The notes: a model not told the origin generated them from the letters alone. A stretch of 64,000 bases of DNA from Isoetes taiwanensis (GCA_021234155.1 JAJEKV010000024.1:11568913-11632912), one strand, 5' to 3'; counted from the first letter of the stretch, positions 22,740 through 32,940 are shown. Numbers and translations are program-made.

Positions 22740-23415
22740 CTCCATACACTTCAATCCCATGTGCCAAGTCACCATACACTCCAATCCCATGTGCCAAGTC
22801 ACCATACACATGGAGTATTTATACATGGTGTATTTATACATCTAGTGCCAAGTCACCATACATGGATTACTTATACATGGAGTATTTATACATGGAGTAT
22901 TTATATATCTAGTATTTATACATGGAGTATTTATACATGGTGTATTTATACATGGAGTATTTATACATCTAGTATTTAAACATGGAGTATTTATACATCT
23001 AGTATTTAAACATGGAGTATTTATACATCTAGTATTTATACATGGAGTATTTATACATCTGGTATTTATACATGGAGTATTTATACATGGTGTATTTATA
23101 CATGGAGTATTTATACATGGTGTATTTATACATCTAGTGCCAAGTCACCATACATGGATTACTTATACATGGAGTATTTATACATGGAGTATTTATATAT
23201 CTAGTATTTATACATGGAGTATTTATACATGGTGTATTTATACATGGAGTATTTATACATCTAGTATTTAAACATGGAGTATTTATACATCTAGTATTTA
23301 TACATGGAGTATTTATACATCTGGTATTTATACATGGAGTATTTATACATGGTGTATTTATACATGGAGTATTTATACATGGTGTATTTATACATGGAGT
23401 ATTTACACATGGAAT
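22740..23415 (+). repeat. 15-bp minisatellite with higher-order structure
   Basis: Tandem 15-base units of the type TACATGGAGTATTTA and variants (CATCTAG, CATGGTG). A block starting GCCAAGTCACCATACATGGA near 22838 recurs near 23128, so there is a ~290-base higher-order period. The repetitive IYTWS-type and CINTP-type peptides in both strands are by-products. It lies just downstream of the transposase gene. Confidence 0.85.
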
Positions 23416-23764
23416 CACCATACACGGCCTTGGCACAGATGTATCAGGAAAAAACAGTTTGTATGCATGGAGAGGTTGTATGTGGTTGCAATTTGAAGCT
23501 GACTGAACATCAAGCAACTTAGATTTATATTATCAAAAGAAGCCCTTAGGCAAGGTAGCTACCAGGAACTCAAAAGTCAAGAGGGATTCAGACTTCCTCC
23601 ACATTCATAGATCTGTGTGTTAACAAAAAAAAAAGGGACGCTCCTCCTTCATGAATCATCGCCAGCTATGCACTGTAACTGGGGCGGGCTCGTTTTGTCT
23701 GCGAAGTTCAAGCAGTGAGTTAGTTCCAACAGTTTGTAAAGAACATCAAACGAATAGCGACCCA
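23416..23764. other. Spacer inside the MULE
   Basis: Nothing recognisable apart from a run of ten A near 23626. It separates the minisatellite from the convergent cargo gene and may hold its 3' end. Confidence 0.4.
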
Positions 23765-24262
23765 TCAAGTCGGACCTTCTTTGGTAGACCAGTTAACCTT
23801 CCCAGAACTTGGGTCTCTGCAGCAGGCAACTGGGAACACAAAATCATCGTCATCTGTCTCGTCCTTGCACTCCTCCTTCGCTCGCTTAGAACCACCAGAA
23901 TCTTTGCAGCCACACTCCTTCGCTCGCTTTGAACCACCAGAAACTTTGCAGCCACACTTTGCAGATGACGCCTTCGGCACTTCAGTTGCGTGAATGTAGG
24001 TAAACAGATTCTTTGCCCACTCCCCATCAAGCGTCTCGTGCCCGGGGATGTGTGAAACGTTGGAGACCTTCACAGGAATCCTTATGCACTCACAACCGCG
24101 TCCCGAAGGTATGGCGACAGAAATTGGCGGGACCTCTACCAGTGCACGACTCCGGAGACGCTGCTGCAGACTCTCAAGCCTGCAATCCTTGAGCGCCTCA
24201 AGAAAACCGAGGTCCACCACGAGGGACGCCGGCCGACACGGCTCATCGGGGCAGTCCGCCAT
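23765..24262 (-). CDS. MULE cargo protein of unknown function, 165 aa
   Basis: Minus-strand ORF from a good-context ATG (GGCATGGCGG) at 24262 to 23765. The N-terminal ~110 residues look globular (SLVVDLGFLEALKD, VEVPPISVAIPSGRG). They are followed by a duplicated Cys/Gly/Lys-rich block, CGCKVSGGSKRAKE then CGCKDSGGSKRAKE, and an acidic DETDDDDF stretch. The Cys pairs might bind metal, but no known finger fits. It lies between the transposase and the Ulp1-like gene, same strand as the latter, and is probably mobilised with the element. Whether it is spliced further downstream cannot be judged. Confidence 0.5.
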   Translation of the reverse strand: MADCPDEPCRPASLVVDLGFLEALKDCRLESLQQRLRSRALVEVPPISVAIPSGRGCECIRIPVKVSNVSHIPGHETLDGEWAKNLFTYIHATEVPKASSAKCGCKVSGGSKRAKECGCKDSGGSKRAKEECKDETDDDDFVFPVACCRDPSSGKVNWSTKEGPT

Positions 24263-25000
24263 GCCTGGAACTCAGCTACAAATCGTAAGAACATCCATCG
24301 TTTGGTTTTACAGGCGAACATGATTCTTACCGATTTATAGAGCCGCGGAGGTTGCTGGACCTGATGATGATATGCTGGAAGCTAGCGGCGATGGCTGGGA
24401 AGCAAGCGCCGACGGGGAAGATCGAAGCGCCTCACAGGAACGACAGCCAAGGAATTATGATTCAATACGAAGAGGATGGCGCTGGTCCGGCGGGCGAAGT
24501 ATGATTCCGTCCGGTGGAATCACCCCCTATGGGCCTAGATTTCGCCCTAAATTGTCCGTCAGTGTAGCCCACGACGTGGCGCCGTTTCATTCCCCTGCTA
24601 TGCGTCACGCCGGTTAACGTCCGTCCGAAAGTGGCGCCCCTTTGACGTGACCAAGCAGTTAATGCCTGCGGCATGCAATGATGGGGGCGGGCATTCCATT
24701 GGATGGAATCACCAGCTTGTGATTCCACCGGATAGAATCACCCGCCGAGAGATTGCTTGCGAAGGAATCACCTACCCACACTCACGACCATTGGCCAGAC
24801 AAATAGTTCTCTATTTTTTGAATGGACGGCATATTCGAATATTCACGTTCAAAAATTTCGAAACAGATTCGCGCTAAATTACTTTCAAATTCAAATTCAA
24901 ATGAGTTCAAAGTCTGAAACATTCCGGAAGTCAGATTAAACCCAGCAATGCTGGTATTTTTGCTGTTATATTCACAGTTTCTCACATACATAATAAAAAT
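24263..25000. promoter_or_regulatory. Internal cluster of TIR-like GGAATCAC motifs
   Basis: No convincing gene. Four or five GAATCACC/GTGATTCC motifs like those of the TIRs occur at about 24507-24770 (for example GGTGGAATCACC and GGATGGAATCACC). They sit upstream of the 24262 minus-strand gene and just past the 3' end of the Ulp1-like gene. They may be an internal promoter or binding region, or the remnant of an older element end that was captured. Confidence 0.5.
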
Positions 25001-27390
25001 TCAAGGCCCATGCACCCTTAAACGGGTCATGGGGCCACCGTTTTCACTCCAATCTCCCTCAGGCAAGTGGAAGGTGGTTCTTCTTTGCTGCACACAGTCT
25101 CCCAGTTTTTGTAACATCACTGCAAATGAGGACCTCGTCTGGTCGATCTCAGCACGCCCAAACCATTTGGAAGCATCGACAACCTGCAACTGGGAAAATT
25201 AGCACGAAGTTCGAATAGACTAGATAAAATTGGACACATATAAATACCCACAGATTGCTCTTTGGTGTTGCAGATATCCTGCAAGAACCACTTGACGAAA
25301 CAGATGGTGTAAATTCCGCAATCCTGGGTGTTTTCCTGCTGAGGGACCTTCAGAGAGACGCAGCAGGCATTGTGCAATCTGGACGACTCAAAACTCCACC
25401 TCTTCATAACGTCGGAAACAAATCTGGGGCCAAAGGAATGAGAGAAACCCAAAAATTGACCTGAAAGGGGCATAATTTTAACTTACAATGTGGCGAAACA
25501 GTGCAAGCTCGAGTGCATGCCCGACATTGAATCCAAATGGAGCAACACTGGACACGGAGTCTGGAGCCTGTGGCATGCATCAGCGTCTGAAACCAATATG
25601 AACAAGCTCCAGTGATTGCTGCAAACAATTGCAAAACCGGAATTAAGGTTCAATTGCCCATGAATGGATTTAAAACGGATTCTTTACCTGCTCATGACTG
25701 GGAAGTAATAGAACCCGACATTCTGCATCCGCCAATTCTGCCTGATGAACGGTTTCGGTGGGATTAATTTAGCAAACAGATCATATGAACCGGATTGACC
25801 TTCCAAACTGTTCTGCAGAAAAAGCCCAAAGGCCGCAGGATGCACGAAAACATGCTGTGATCTTCTGTTTTGGGGAATGGAATGTATCAAGGCCCTGCAG
25901 AGACCACATAGTCAGCGAATCAAAGCCTTGTGATGCTCGGGTAGTGCTTATAAGACTGACTTACAGTAGATAGGCACCAACACATTCTTCATTGATTCTG
26001 CAATCCACATCATCACCAGGACCGGGAACTGTCATGAAATCTTGGGCGAAGTTGCCATACACACGAAATTCTGCTGCTGATGATTTCTTGCCCACTCGAA
26101 TGGCTGTGCTGCTTAGTGTCAGTGGGTATTTAAATGTAAAGTTACAGGTCCACCTCCCGGAAAGAAGACCTGATTGATAAGAGAACACTGAATTAAAAAA
26201 GCTGGCTTCCAGCCTATGCATCATGGGGATCTCAATTAAAGTGCCCTCCTCTTCCGATGGAGCTCTGGGATCGGGGAGTCCTGCTGAATGAATTGCCTCA
26301 CGCAAACCCTCAATGTAGCTGGAGGTTTCAAACACTATATGGTTAGGGGCAAGATACTCCTCTGTTTTTTTTGCTGCCCTCTTCTTCCTTGGAGTTTTCG
26401 GGGAGCTCCTGAGTGGGAGCTTGCACACTTTCCTGGGAGGGGGGGATGCAAGATCTCCTTGGGCCTGTGCGAGTTCCTTGCTAAAATCATCATTCTCTAC
26501 CTGAGCTTGCTCTCTGGAATATGAAATCTCGGCCTTCATCTCTTCAACTTCACAAACCAAACCTGGTGGCGATTTTTTTTCTAATTGCTTCCCTTCTTAC
26601 GCTCCTCCAAAGTTTCCTCTACCGTCCGCCTTATCTCCACCTGTTGATTGACCCAAGCAGACCTCATAGCAGGATTTAGAAGTCCGTGCTCAATCTGCTC
26701 CTCTGCCATAGCCTCAGCCCTGCGCTTTGCCCTCACCAAAATCCGCCTAAGATTATGCTGCCACAGATAATCTTCATCCGCGCTCCGCTCCAGCTTCACC
26801 GATTCAAAGTTCCTCTTCCTTCTGCTCATTTCTGGAGCAAATGGTTTCCGGCCTCTTGCCAATGGCGGCAGCTTGTAATCATTCGTCATGGAATGCTTAG
26901 CGAGTCTGTGGATCTCCAGATCCCATTTTTTGGAGTAACTGCTACTACACCCACCGAATAAACAATACCACCGGCCATCTGCCCGATCCAATTTCCAGTT
27001 TTCGATTTCAGCATCCATGTATCCGGCGTTATCCTCAGGAGGGTTCTCCACGGCATCCTCTCCAAAATCTTCGGGCTCCTGGTAATGAACTTTTTCCTTT
27101 GCATCCTTGCACTCATTCTTTTCTTTACTTACCGACGGCTCCCCCTTCCAAAGACCTGGGAATAATTCGGCCGCTCGACTAACAAGCTGCGCCTGCACAG
27201 ATGCAAGATCTGCCATCTCACCTGCGGCTCCAACTGGCTCAAAACCTGGAGGAAATTTAGGAGGGGAGTCCACCTCCGAATCGACCAGCTCTTCCGACAA
27301 CGGATTGTTGGCAGCAAATTTGAAAGCGGAATTGGCAGAAGATTCTCGCTCGAAGTTCTCATTAACCGAGGTTCCGTGGCTTTGATCCAT
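25001..27390 (-). CDS. C2H2 finger - coiled coil - Ulp1 (C48) cysteine protease, MULE cargo
   Basis: ATG at 27390 opens a 269-codon frame with an acidic N-terminus and a C2H2 finger C-X4-C-X12-H-X4-H (WYCLFGGCSSS...HRLAKH). A second segment (26560-25965) has a coiled-coil-like start and a basic PRKKRAAKK stretch. It continues through exon 25894-25688 ending FYYFPVM, spliced in phase to exon 25618-25487 with NHWSLFIL and LLHLDSM. Exon(s) to ~25250 carry VPQQENTQDCGIYT, and a last exon 25189-25001 ends the protein. His (codon 25612-25614), Asp (25531-25533) and Cys (25318-25320) are the Ulp1/SENP catalytic triad in the right order. Ulp1-family enzymes cleave SUMO or related modifiers; the substrate here is unknown. 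Between 26,600 and 26,520 a short intron or a 1-nt shift is needed to link the first two segments. All later junctions have GT-AG borders and keep frame. Confidence 0.78.
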
Positions 27391-27399
27391 CCGAACAAA

Positions 27400-27750
27400 T
27401 GAACGTAAAGGGACAAGAATTCGAAATGAGGGAGGAACGGAGGCGCCGGAACGGGGAGGAACGGAGGCGCCGGAACGAAGCTCTCAGAGAGAGGGCTTTT
27501 TGGCGCTAACGGTAGTGATTCCTTCGGAGAGGATCACTATCTTCAGCGGGAAGACGTGGCATGCGGTGATAGGACAATGAACATGCAATCATTTCCCTTG
27601 TCAGTCGGCAGTGTACGGCTAATAATACCCGGCGTCGGACATTCAATTCAAAAGCTGAGCCCTGAATTTGGCACGGCTTTTTATATCAAATATCCACGGG
27701 TACCCGATGCCGACGTGGCACCGACGGCCCGATGCGCCCTTCAAAGATTT
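27400..27750. promoter_or_regulatory. Probable promoter region of the Ulp1-like cargo gene
   Basis: Between the right TIR and the minus-strand ATG at 27390. Contains a direct repeat of GGAACGGAGGCGCCGGAAC (27436-27480). The left TIR holds a related CGGAGGCGCCGGA string. No gene. Confidence 0.4.
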
Positions 27751-28378
27751 GGTGATTCCATCCGGTGGATTCACGGCGACGTGATTCCACCGGACGGAAT
27801 CAGATTTTGCTTGGTGATTCCGTCCGAAGGAATCGTATTGTGGTGATTCCGCCGGGAGGAATTGTAAGGTGGTGATTCCGTCCGGAGGAATCAGAATATG
27901 GTGATTCCGTCCGGGGGAATTGTAAGGTGGTGATTCCGCGTCGGGGATCCCCGCGCGGTGATTCCATCCGGGCGGTATTACGACGCCGTGATTCCATCGC
28001 GTGGAATAATTCCGTGGTGATTCCGTCCCGACGGTATTCCCTGGGCGTGATTCCTTCGGGTGGAATCCTCACGTGTGATTCCATCCCATCGCATTATTAC
28101 AACGCCGTGATTCCATCGCGTGGAATAATTCCGTGGTGATTCCGTCCGACGGTATTCCGTCGTCGTGATTCCTTCGCGAGGTATAAATACGTGGTGATTC
28201 CATCCGGCAGTATTCTACCGTTGTGATTCCGCGGGACGGTATTGAATTTATTGCCGTACTGTCAGGTACGGAAAACGGGGCCTCCGGCACGGATCCCGTT
28301 GGGGGGGGGGTTTGTGATTCCGCGGTAGGGAATAACCGCGATGGAATCACCAAAACCAGGGTAAGGATATTTTCACCC
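27751..28378 (-). repeat. Right terminal inverted repeat with ~18 GTGATTCC motifs
   Basis: The reverse complement of the left TIR, including the G run matching the left C run. About 18 GTGATTCC motifs at ~30-base spacing. Shorter than the left TIR because it lacks the internal duplication. Begins near GGTGATTCCATCCGGTGG at 27751. Confidence 0.85.
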
Positions 28379-28387
28379 GAGGAAGAA
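28379..28387 (+). repeat. Right 9-bp target-site duplication of the MULE
   Basis: GAGGAAGAA, identical to 18874-18882. Confidence 0.85.
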
Positions 28388-28561
28388 CTTGTCCTTAGTT
28401 GACAAATGCTTAACCTCATTATTGAGTTGACTTGTTTACGTTCTAATACAAGACATAAATTAATTGAGGAAGAACTTGTCCTTAGTTGACAATTGCTTAA
28501 CTTCATTATTGAGTTGACTTGTTTACGTTCTAATACAAGACATAAATTAATTGAGGAAGAA
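28388..28561 (+). repeat. Two 87-bp tandem units at the MULE insertion site
   Basis: 28388-28474 and 28475-28561 are 87-base units starting CTTGTCCTTAGTTGACAA and ending GAGGAAGAA. A partial third follows to about 28580. The left flank of the MULE (18814-18882) is the interrupted earlier unit. Confidence 0.9.
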
Positions 28562-28656
28562 CTTGTCCTTAATTGACAAGCGCTCTAAGACTAAGATGTT
28601 GTAAAACAACTAAACGGACTAGTTACCATTTGTTGATTCAGCCTGATTGAGCTACA

Positions 28657-30186
28657 ATGGCATTGACATCTCCATCATCGTCACCGCCTGGGTTTGTAAA
28701 CGAGATGCACGAAGCTTGCGTACTTGGAGACAAAGAAAAGCTGATTAGATTGCTCCACTGGGCTCCAAGAGAAGATTCTGAAATTCGGATTGGGGACAGA
28801 AAAAGCACGCTCCTGCACATTTCTGCTGAATATGGTAGGGTGTCTATCATGGAGACTCTGCTCTCTCACGATAATTTCAGAAAACATATCCTAAGTCCGG
28901 ATCATGAAGGGGACACTCCTCTCCACATTGCCACCGACAATATCGATATTTTTAAGCAGTTGTTCAAGGTTTTTGTTGAGATGAATCCCAAAATGGATGT
29001 GAATGAGTTGGATAATCACAAAAGACGAACTCTTTTGCATTATGCTGCAGGAAAAGGCAATGCAGAGGTTGTAAATTTTCTTATAAGCGAAGGAAGGGCT
29101 AACAGACTTGCACGGGATGAATATGGTGCAATCCCTTTGCATTTTGCTGCTAGATGTGGAGCTAAATCTGTCATGGAGATACTTGTTGGTGATAATGTAG
29201 ATGATGCAAATGACTTCGGCATAACTTCTTTGCATTATGCCGCATGGAATCAGCAAACTGAGGCTGTGGAATGGTTGCTTGGCAGGCGTGCTTCATTGTC
29301 TAAGGGTGATCGTATCAAAGGAAACACTGCTCTCCATTGGGCTGTCAGGAATGGTGCTCCGGATGTTCTCCTCAAATCCCTCATTCAAGGTGGTGCTAAT
29401 CCGTTTAAACCCAATAAAAAAGAGGAGCTTGCACTTGACATAGCTCATGATTTCCACAAAGGATTTGCAGATGTCATCAAATGTATTTGCAGCGTGATGT
29501 CAGAGTTGAAATCAAATAATGAGCATGATCTTTCAATTTATACGAGAAAACACAAAGATGGTGCCACTTTGATTCATTATGCTGCAAGTTGTTTTACTGA
29601 ACAAAATGTTGAATGGCTATTCGAACATATACTTCGTGCTACTCCGCGCGGAGTTCGTGGTAAAGATGAGAACTTCACGGCCATTGTGAACTGCAAGGAT
29701 AACAAGGGCAACAATGCCTTCCACTGGGCTGCTATGGAAGGCAACAATAAGACTATAGAAACGCTTCAAAAGTATAATGTGGATCCCTTGGCAAAGAATA
29801 GTACAAGACAAACACCATTGTATCTTGCTCTCAGTAATAACCATTTGGAATTTGGGGAAAAGCTGATGAAGTGTTTAGGAAAACGCCTGGATGTTAGGGA
29901 ATGGGAGGAGGACATAAATAGCTGGGCAGACACATTCAATGAGAAGCTTGGGTTGCGCAGGGGCATGGAAGATTTCAACAAGCAAATGCCACCCATTTAT
30001 AAACTTCTGTGTGCAGGGGAAACGAGTCGTGCCTGTTCTTTGCACCGCCTGGACCGCCTGTTTTCTGAACAAAATGGGCGATTCATTCAGAGAAATACAG
30101 ATGGAAGAGGTGGTGACGTGAATGAGAAAGGAACAGTTTCAGGCTTCACAGGATGGAAATCAAATCCAGTCTGTTGTTTCAAATGA
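28657..30186 (+). CDS. Ankyrin-repeat protein, 509 aa, single exon
   Basis: ATG in good plant context (CTACAATGGCA) starts one open frame of 509 codons. From about residue 15 to 400 it is built of roughly ten ankyrin repeats with typical cores (STLLHISAEYGRV, TPLHIATDN, TLLHYAAGKGNAEVV, IPLHFAARCGA, TSLHYAAWNQQTE, TALHWAVRNGA, ATLIHYAA, NAFHWAAMEGN, TPLYLALSNN). No transmembrane helices or PGG domain, so it is a soluble-type ankyrin protein acting presumably in protein binding. The last ~20 residues (SGFTGWKSNPVCCFK) are doubtful. The next frame over 30,130-30,290 reads QDGNQIQSVVSNDG ... DDRLDEICKRDL, and copies of that tail occur elsewhere in the window. The natural C-terminus may therefore be shifted by one nucleotide near 30,110-30,130. 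Confidence 0.8.
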   Translation: MALTSPSSSPPGFVNEMHEACVLGDKEKLIRLLHWAPREDSEIRIGDRKSTLLHISAEYGRVSIMETLLSHDNFRKHILSPDHEGDTPLHIATDNIDIFKQLFKVFVEMNPKMDVNELDNHKRRTLLHYAAGKGNAEVVNFLISEGRANRLARDEYGAIPLHFAARCGAKSVMEILVGDNVDDANDFGITSLHYAAWNQQTEAVEWLLGRRASLSKGDRIKGNTALHWAVRNGAPDVLLKSLIQGGANPFKPNKKEELALDIAHDFHKGFADVIKCICSVMSELKSNNEHDLSIYTRKHKDGATLIHYAASCFTEQNVEWLFEHILRATPRGVRGKDENFTAIVNCKDNKGNNAFHWAAMEGNNKTIETLQKYNVDPLAKNSTRQTPLYLALSNNHLEFGEKLMKCLGKRLDVREWEEDINSWADTFNEKLGLRRGMEDFNKQMPPIYKLLCAGETSRACSLHRLDRLFSEQNGRFIQRNTDGRGGDVNEKGTVSGFTGWKSNPVCCFK

Positions 30187-30420
30187 TGGAAGTCAAATTC
30201 AATCTTCTCCTCCAAACGGGGAAGGAGGAACACGACATGATTATCTCTCTTGGGATGACCGTCTCGATGAAATATGCAAACGGGATCTATAGAGGTATGT
30301 ATAATGTGAGGTAAGATGTTGCCAAGATACATTGTATCTTGTACGATAATTATTACCTTTTAGTGAATATTTGTGTGTATTTGTAATGAAAGAGAAGGCT
30401 AAGCACGTAAGAGAATGGGG
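30130..30420 (+). other. Ankyrin gene 3' end (tail frame and 3' UTR)
   Basis: Alternative-frame tail ending DDRLDEICKRDL with stop near 30291, followed by UTR-like sequence GAGGTAAGATGTTGCCAAGA to AAGCACGTAAGAG. The same block recurs at 34417-34612, and its first part at 30424-30485. It is treated as the ancestral 3' end of the ankyrin gene. Confidence 0.6.
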
Positions 30421-30423
30421 GAT

Positions 30424-30485
30424 GTCTCTTTTGGGATGACCGTCTCGATAAAATATGCAAACGGGATCTATAGAGGTATGTATAA
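30424..30485 (+). repeat. Partial second copy of the ankyrin tail, cut by the Helitron end
   Basis: TCTCTTTTGGGATGACCGTC to GTATGTATAA, matching 30245-30303 and 34417-34475. It stops exactly where the Helitron end begins. Confidence 0.75.
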
Positions 30486-31618
30486 CAAGTAACGGTGCCC
30501 AGCGTTGCTGGGCATTCGTTGGAAGTTTGTAAATGTTTTTGTTGCAATAAGAAATGTGTGCAGTAAGCTTTTATTATTGGAATAAAAAAATATTCAAGCA
30601 TGTTATAGTGCCCAGTGCTGCTGGGTATTAGTACAATGTAAGAAATCTATAGAAACTAAGGGGCTATTTCATCCCGTAGAATTTCTTTGTAGACTACATT
30701 TAGAGTGAACCTCCGTTTGGTTTTTAGCAGTGCTCCTTGTCTTGTGGTTTCTTGAATGGATACCTTCACTCCGTGTTGTGTAGTGCACCTTGAGAATATG
30801 ACATAGAGCTGGCCGTGTGCGAATACTGGAGTTGGTACGTAGATGCCAACGGAGGTCATTGACTGTCCTTGCGACTTGTTTATGGTCATCGAGAATACAA
30901 GTCGGACGATGAACTGCCTTCGCTTGAAGGGGAGGAGGTCGTTATCTGATGGCTCCAGTGTCATCCTTGGTATGAGGACTCGTGTTCCTTTGTAGGTGCC
31001 AGTGATTATTTCTGCATCTATGATTCTTGGGTGCGCTTTGATTACACGGAGGCGGGTGCCATTGCAGAGATCGGCCTTTGGGTTCATGTTTCTGAGTAGG
31101 ATGATGATGGCACCATCCTTGATGTGTAACTTATGCGGTGGCATGCCAGAAAGAGTCAGGTGGTTGATGAACTCAATTGGGAAATCCCTTGTAGCATCTT
31201 CGCCTTCTGCAATGATGGCATCTATGCTTGTGTATGTATGGAGTTGTCCATTCATCCTTAAAAGGACCTTATTGTTGATTCTCATCGTGTCTTCATTCTT
31301 TGGAGTCAAGATGGCCTTGTCATGCAATACGTGCACATTTGCCTCTGTTATTTCCTTGCCGAAGATGCTGTCAATCAAGTCGTCTTCTACCACGCATTCT
31401 CCAGGTATCTCAACCAAGTCGCGATCGAGTCCTGACTCATTGTTCATCTGTTCCCCATTACCGAGTCGTAGCAGCCAATTTGAGAAGATTTGCTCGTCTT
31501 TTCCGACCCACATGTTTTGTGTCAGCTTGTGGGTTTTGAAATTAATCCACAACGGGTTTCTCTTGACACACTTCGAGATGATTTCTGTCTTTGTTGCACG
31601 CTTGATCCAAGAAGGCCA
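30486..31618 (-). mobile_element. Helitron fragment with RepHel helicase C-terminus
   Basis: On the minus strand 31618-30656 encodes the C-terminal part of a Pif1-type Helitron helicase. Visible motifs are PLWINFKTHKLTQNMWV, FSNWLLRLGNGEQ, LTLSGMPPHKL, NGTRLRVI, FSMTINKSQGQSM and HGQLYVIFSRC. The frame is open upstream to about 31614 and then meets an ankyrin-tail copy, so the Rep domain and most of the helicase are missing. The minus-strand 3' end is at 30486: an 8-bp hairpin TGCCCAGC-AAC-GCTGGGCA (30496-30514) lies 10 bases from a CTTG terminus. The flanks compared with uninterrupted copies show insertion between A and T, as Helitrons do. CTTG departs from the usual CTRR. Confidence 0.8.
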
Positions 31619-31800
31619 TCTCTTGCTTCACAAAGATGGAAATCAAATTCAATCTGTTGTTTCAAATGATGGAGGTCAAATACAATCTTCTCCTCCAAAC
31701 GGGGAAGGAGGAACACGACATGAATATGTAGCATAATAACAGGGGGTTTTCTTTGTGTTTTTGTACGCTTTTCACAAAGGTTTTCCTAAGATTTCATGGC
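31619..31800 (+). repeat. Third copy of the ankyrin tail with different 3' end
   Basis: Encodes KDGNQIQSVVSNDGG through GGTRHEYVA and a stop at about 31734, then AATATGTAGCATAATAACAGGGGGT. The latter is repeated at 36316-36400. It abuts the broken end of the Helitron helicase. Confidence 0.65.
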
Positions 31801-32940
31801 GTATTCGAATAGATGTACTAATGCGTACATCTAGAGTGCACCATTTCTTAGTCGTTGATTTAGTTTTTTTTTTCAATAGTCCAATATCCAAGGGCTCACA
31901 ACAAAAGCCCTCTTTTTATTTTAGTTGCCCTCTGTTTGCATGCAAGAAAGAAAGAAGGCAAGAATCGAAAGCAATACAATGCTGGAGGGTTCGAACATGC
32001 TTCAAGATTCAGCATTCGGCTTCAAGAATAGGCTTCAAGATTTGACATTCGGCTTGAAGATCTAGCATTCGACTTCCTTATTTAGTGCCTTCCAAGAAGC
32101 TTCACCATTCCCTTCCGACCTTCCCTTCAGATTTGTGCTACATTGTCGTCTTTCCAAAATTTGTACCTTGAAATTGTGGTATTAGGGGATACGAGGATGG
32201 ATTGTCTAAGGTATGGGGCCTGAGAAGAAGCTTCCGATCTAAGGTAGCTATTAGATCCTGCATCTTTAATTGCTGCAAGGCCTCGATCCGATCCGCCAAT
32301 GGCCTCCAAGAAACTTTCTCAAGAAACCGCCGGGCGTTTTGGGAGAGAATGAGCAAGACGAAGAGTTTTTGTTAGTGGATGAGATTTTACGTAAGGGGTC
32401 AGCGACTTCGGGGCTGCCCAGTTGCTAAATTTCGTTCTGCTCAGCTTTGCATGGACTATACTATAGAGGCTTCTCTATCTTTTGTTACAGTGTTTGCAGA
32501 GAGAAAACCCTTGTGGCATTGCTTGGAGCAGAGTCCCAACTGCATAGCAACCTTCTCCAGGTATGCAATTCATTCTTTTACTTATCAAGCTCCTGTGATA
32601 TTCGAATCTAGGGATTAACGATTATTTCATGGAAGAAATTTTTTCTTACTATCTCAGGCAAGCTCCAGATTTTCGCCCACATAGCAACATTTCTAAATTA
32701 AATAGACACATGGAGTTCATTTGTCCAATGAATTTGCAGCCACAGAACTTTTTAATTTGGGCATCAAATCCTTCTGCTATCCATCTCTGTGTCGAATTTT
32801 TCTATTTCACTGTCGAAGTTTTATCCATTTATCTGACCAATTTAAGCGTGGGTTTGTCGAATTTGGGCATCAAAATCTGTTGCTGATGTTTTCTCGGAGC
32901 ATCTTAAATCTCTGTTGAATTTGGCCTCTGCTCTTTCGCT
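31801..32940. other. No clear gene
   Basis: AT-rich sequence with short ORFs only (for example minus 32356-32127) that match nothing recognised. GCTTCAAGAT/CATTCGGCTT strings are repeated near 32000-32070. Confidence 0.4.

Larger units (their letters stand above)
18883..28378 (+). mobile_element. 9.5-kb Mutator-like element with long TIRs and a Ulp1 cargo gene
   Basis: The ends are long inverted repeats: the left starts GGTGGGTGAAAATATCCTTA and the right finishes with the reverse complement, lacking the outer three bases. A 9-bp direct duplication flanks them, as expected for Mutator-like elements. Inside are a MULE transposase gene on the plus strand and at least two minus-strand genes, one a Ulp1-type protease. 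MULEs carrying Ulp1-like genes are known from plants (the Kaonashi group), so this fits an established class, but with unusually repetitive termini. The near-perfect TIRs and exact target duplication suggest recent movement, yet the transposase seems frameshifted. The element sits inside an 87-bp tandem repeat. Confidence 0.88.

Noticed and set aside
22761-23517. Repetitive IYTWSIYTW and CINTPCINT proteins on both strands
   Set aside because: Translation of a 15-bp minisatellite.
18883-28378. CRISPR-like array from regularly spaced GGAATCAC
   Set aside because: Spacers are themselves repeated, the arrays are mirror images at the two ends of a transposon, and the genome is eukaryotic.
30996-31736. 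246-codon plus-strand ORF
   Set aside because: Mostly the antisense of the Helitron helicase frame; only the last ~40 codons correspond to an ankyrin-tail copy.
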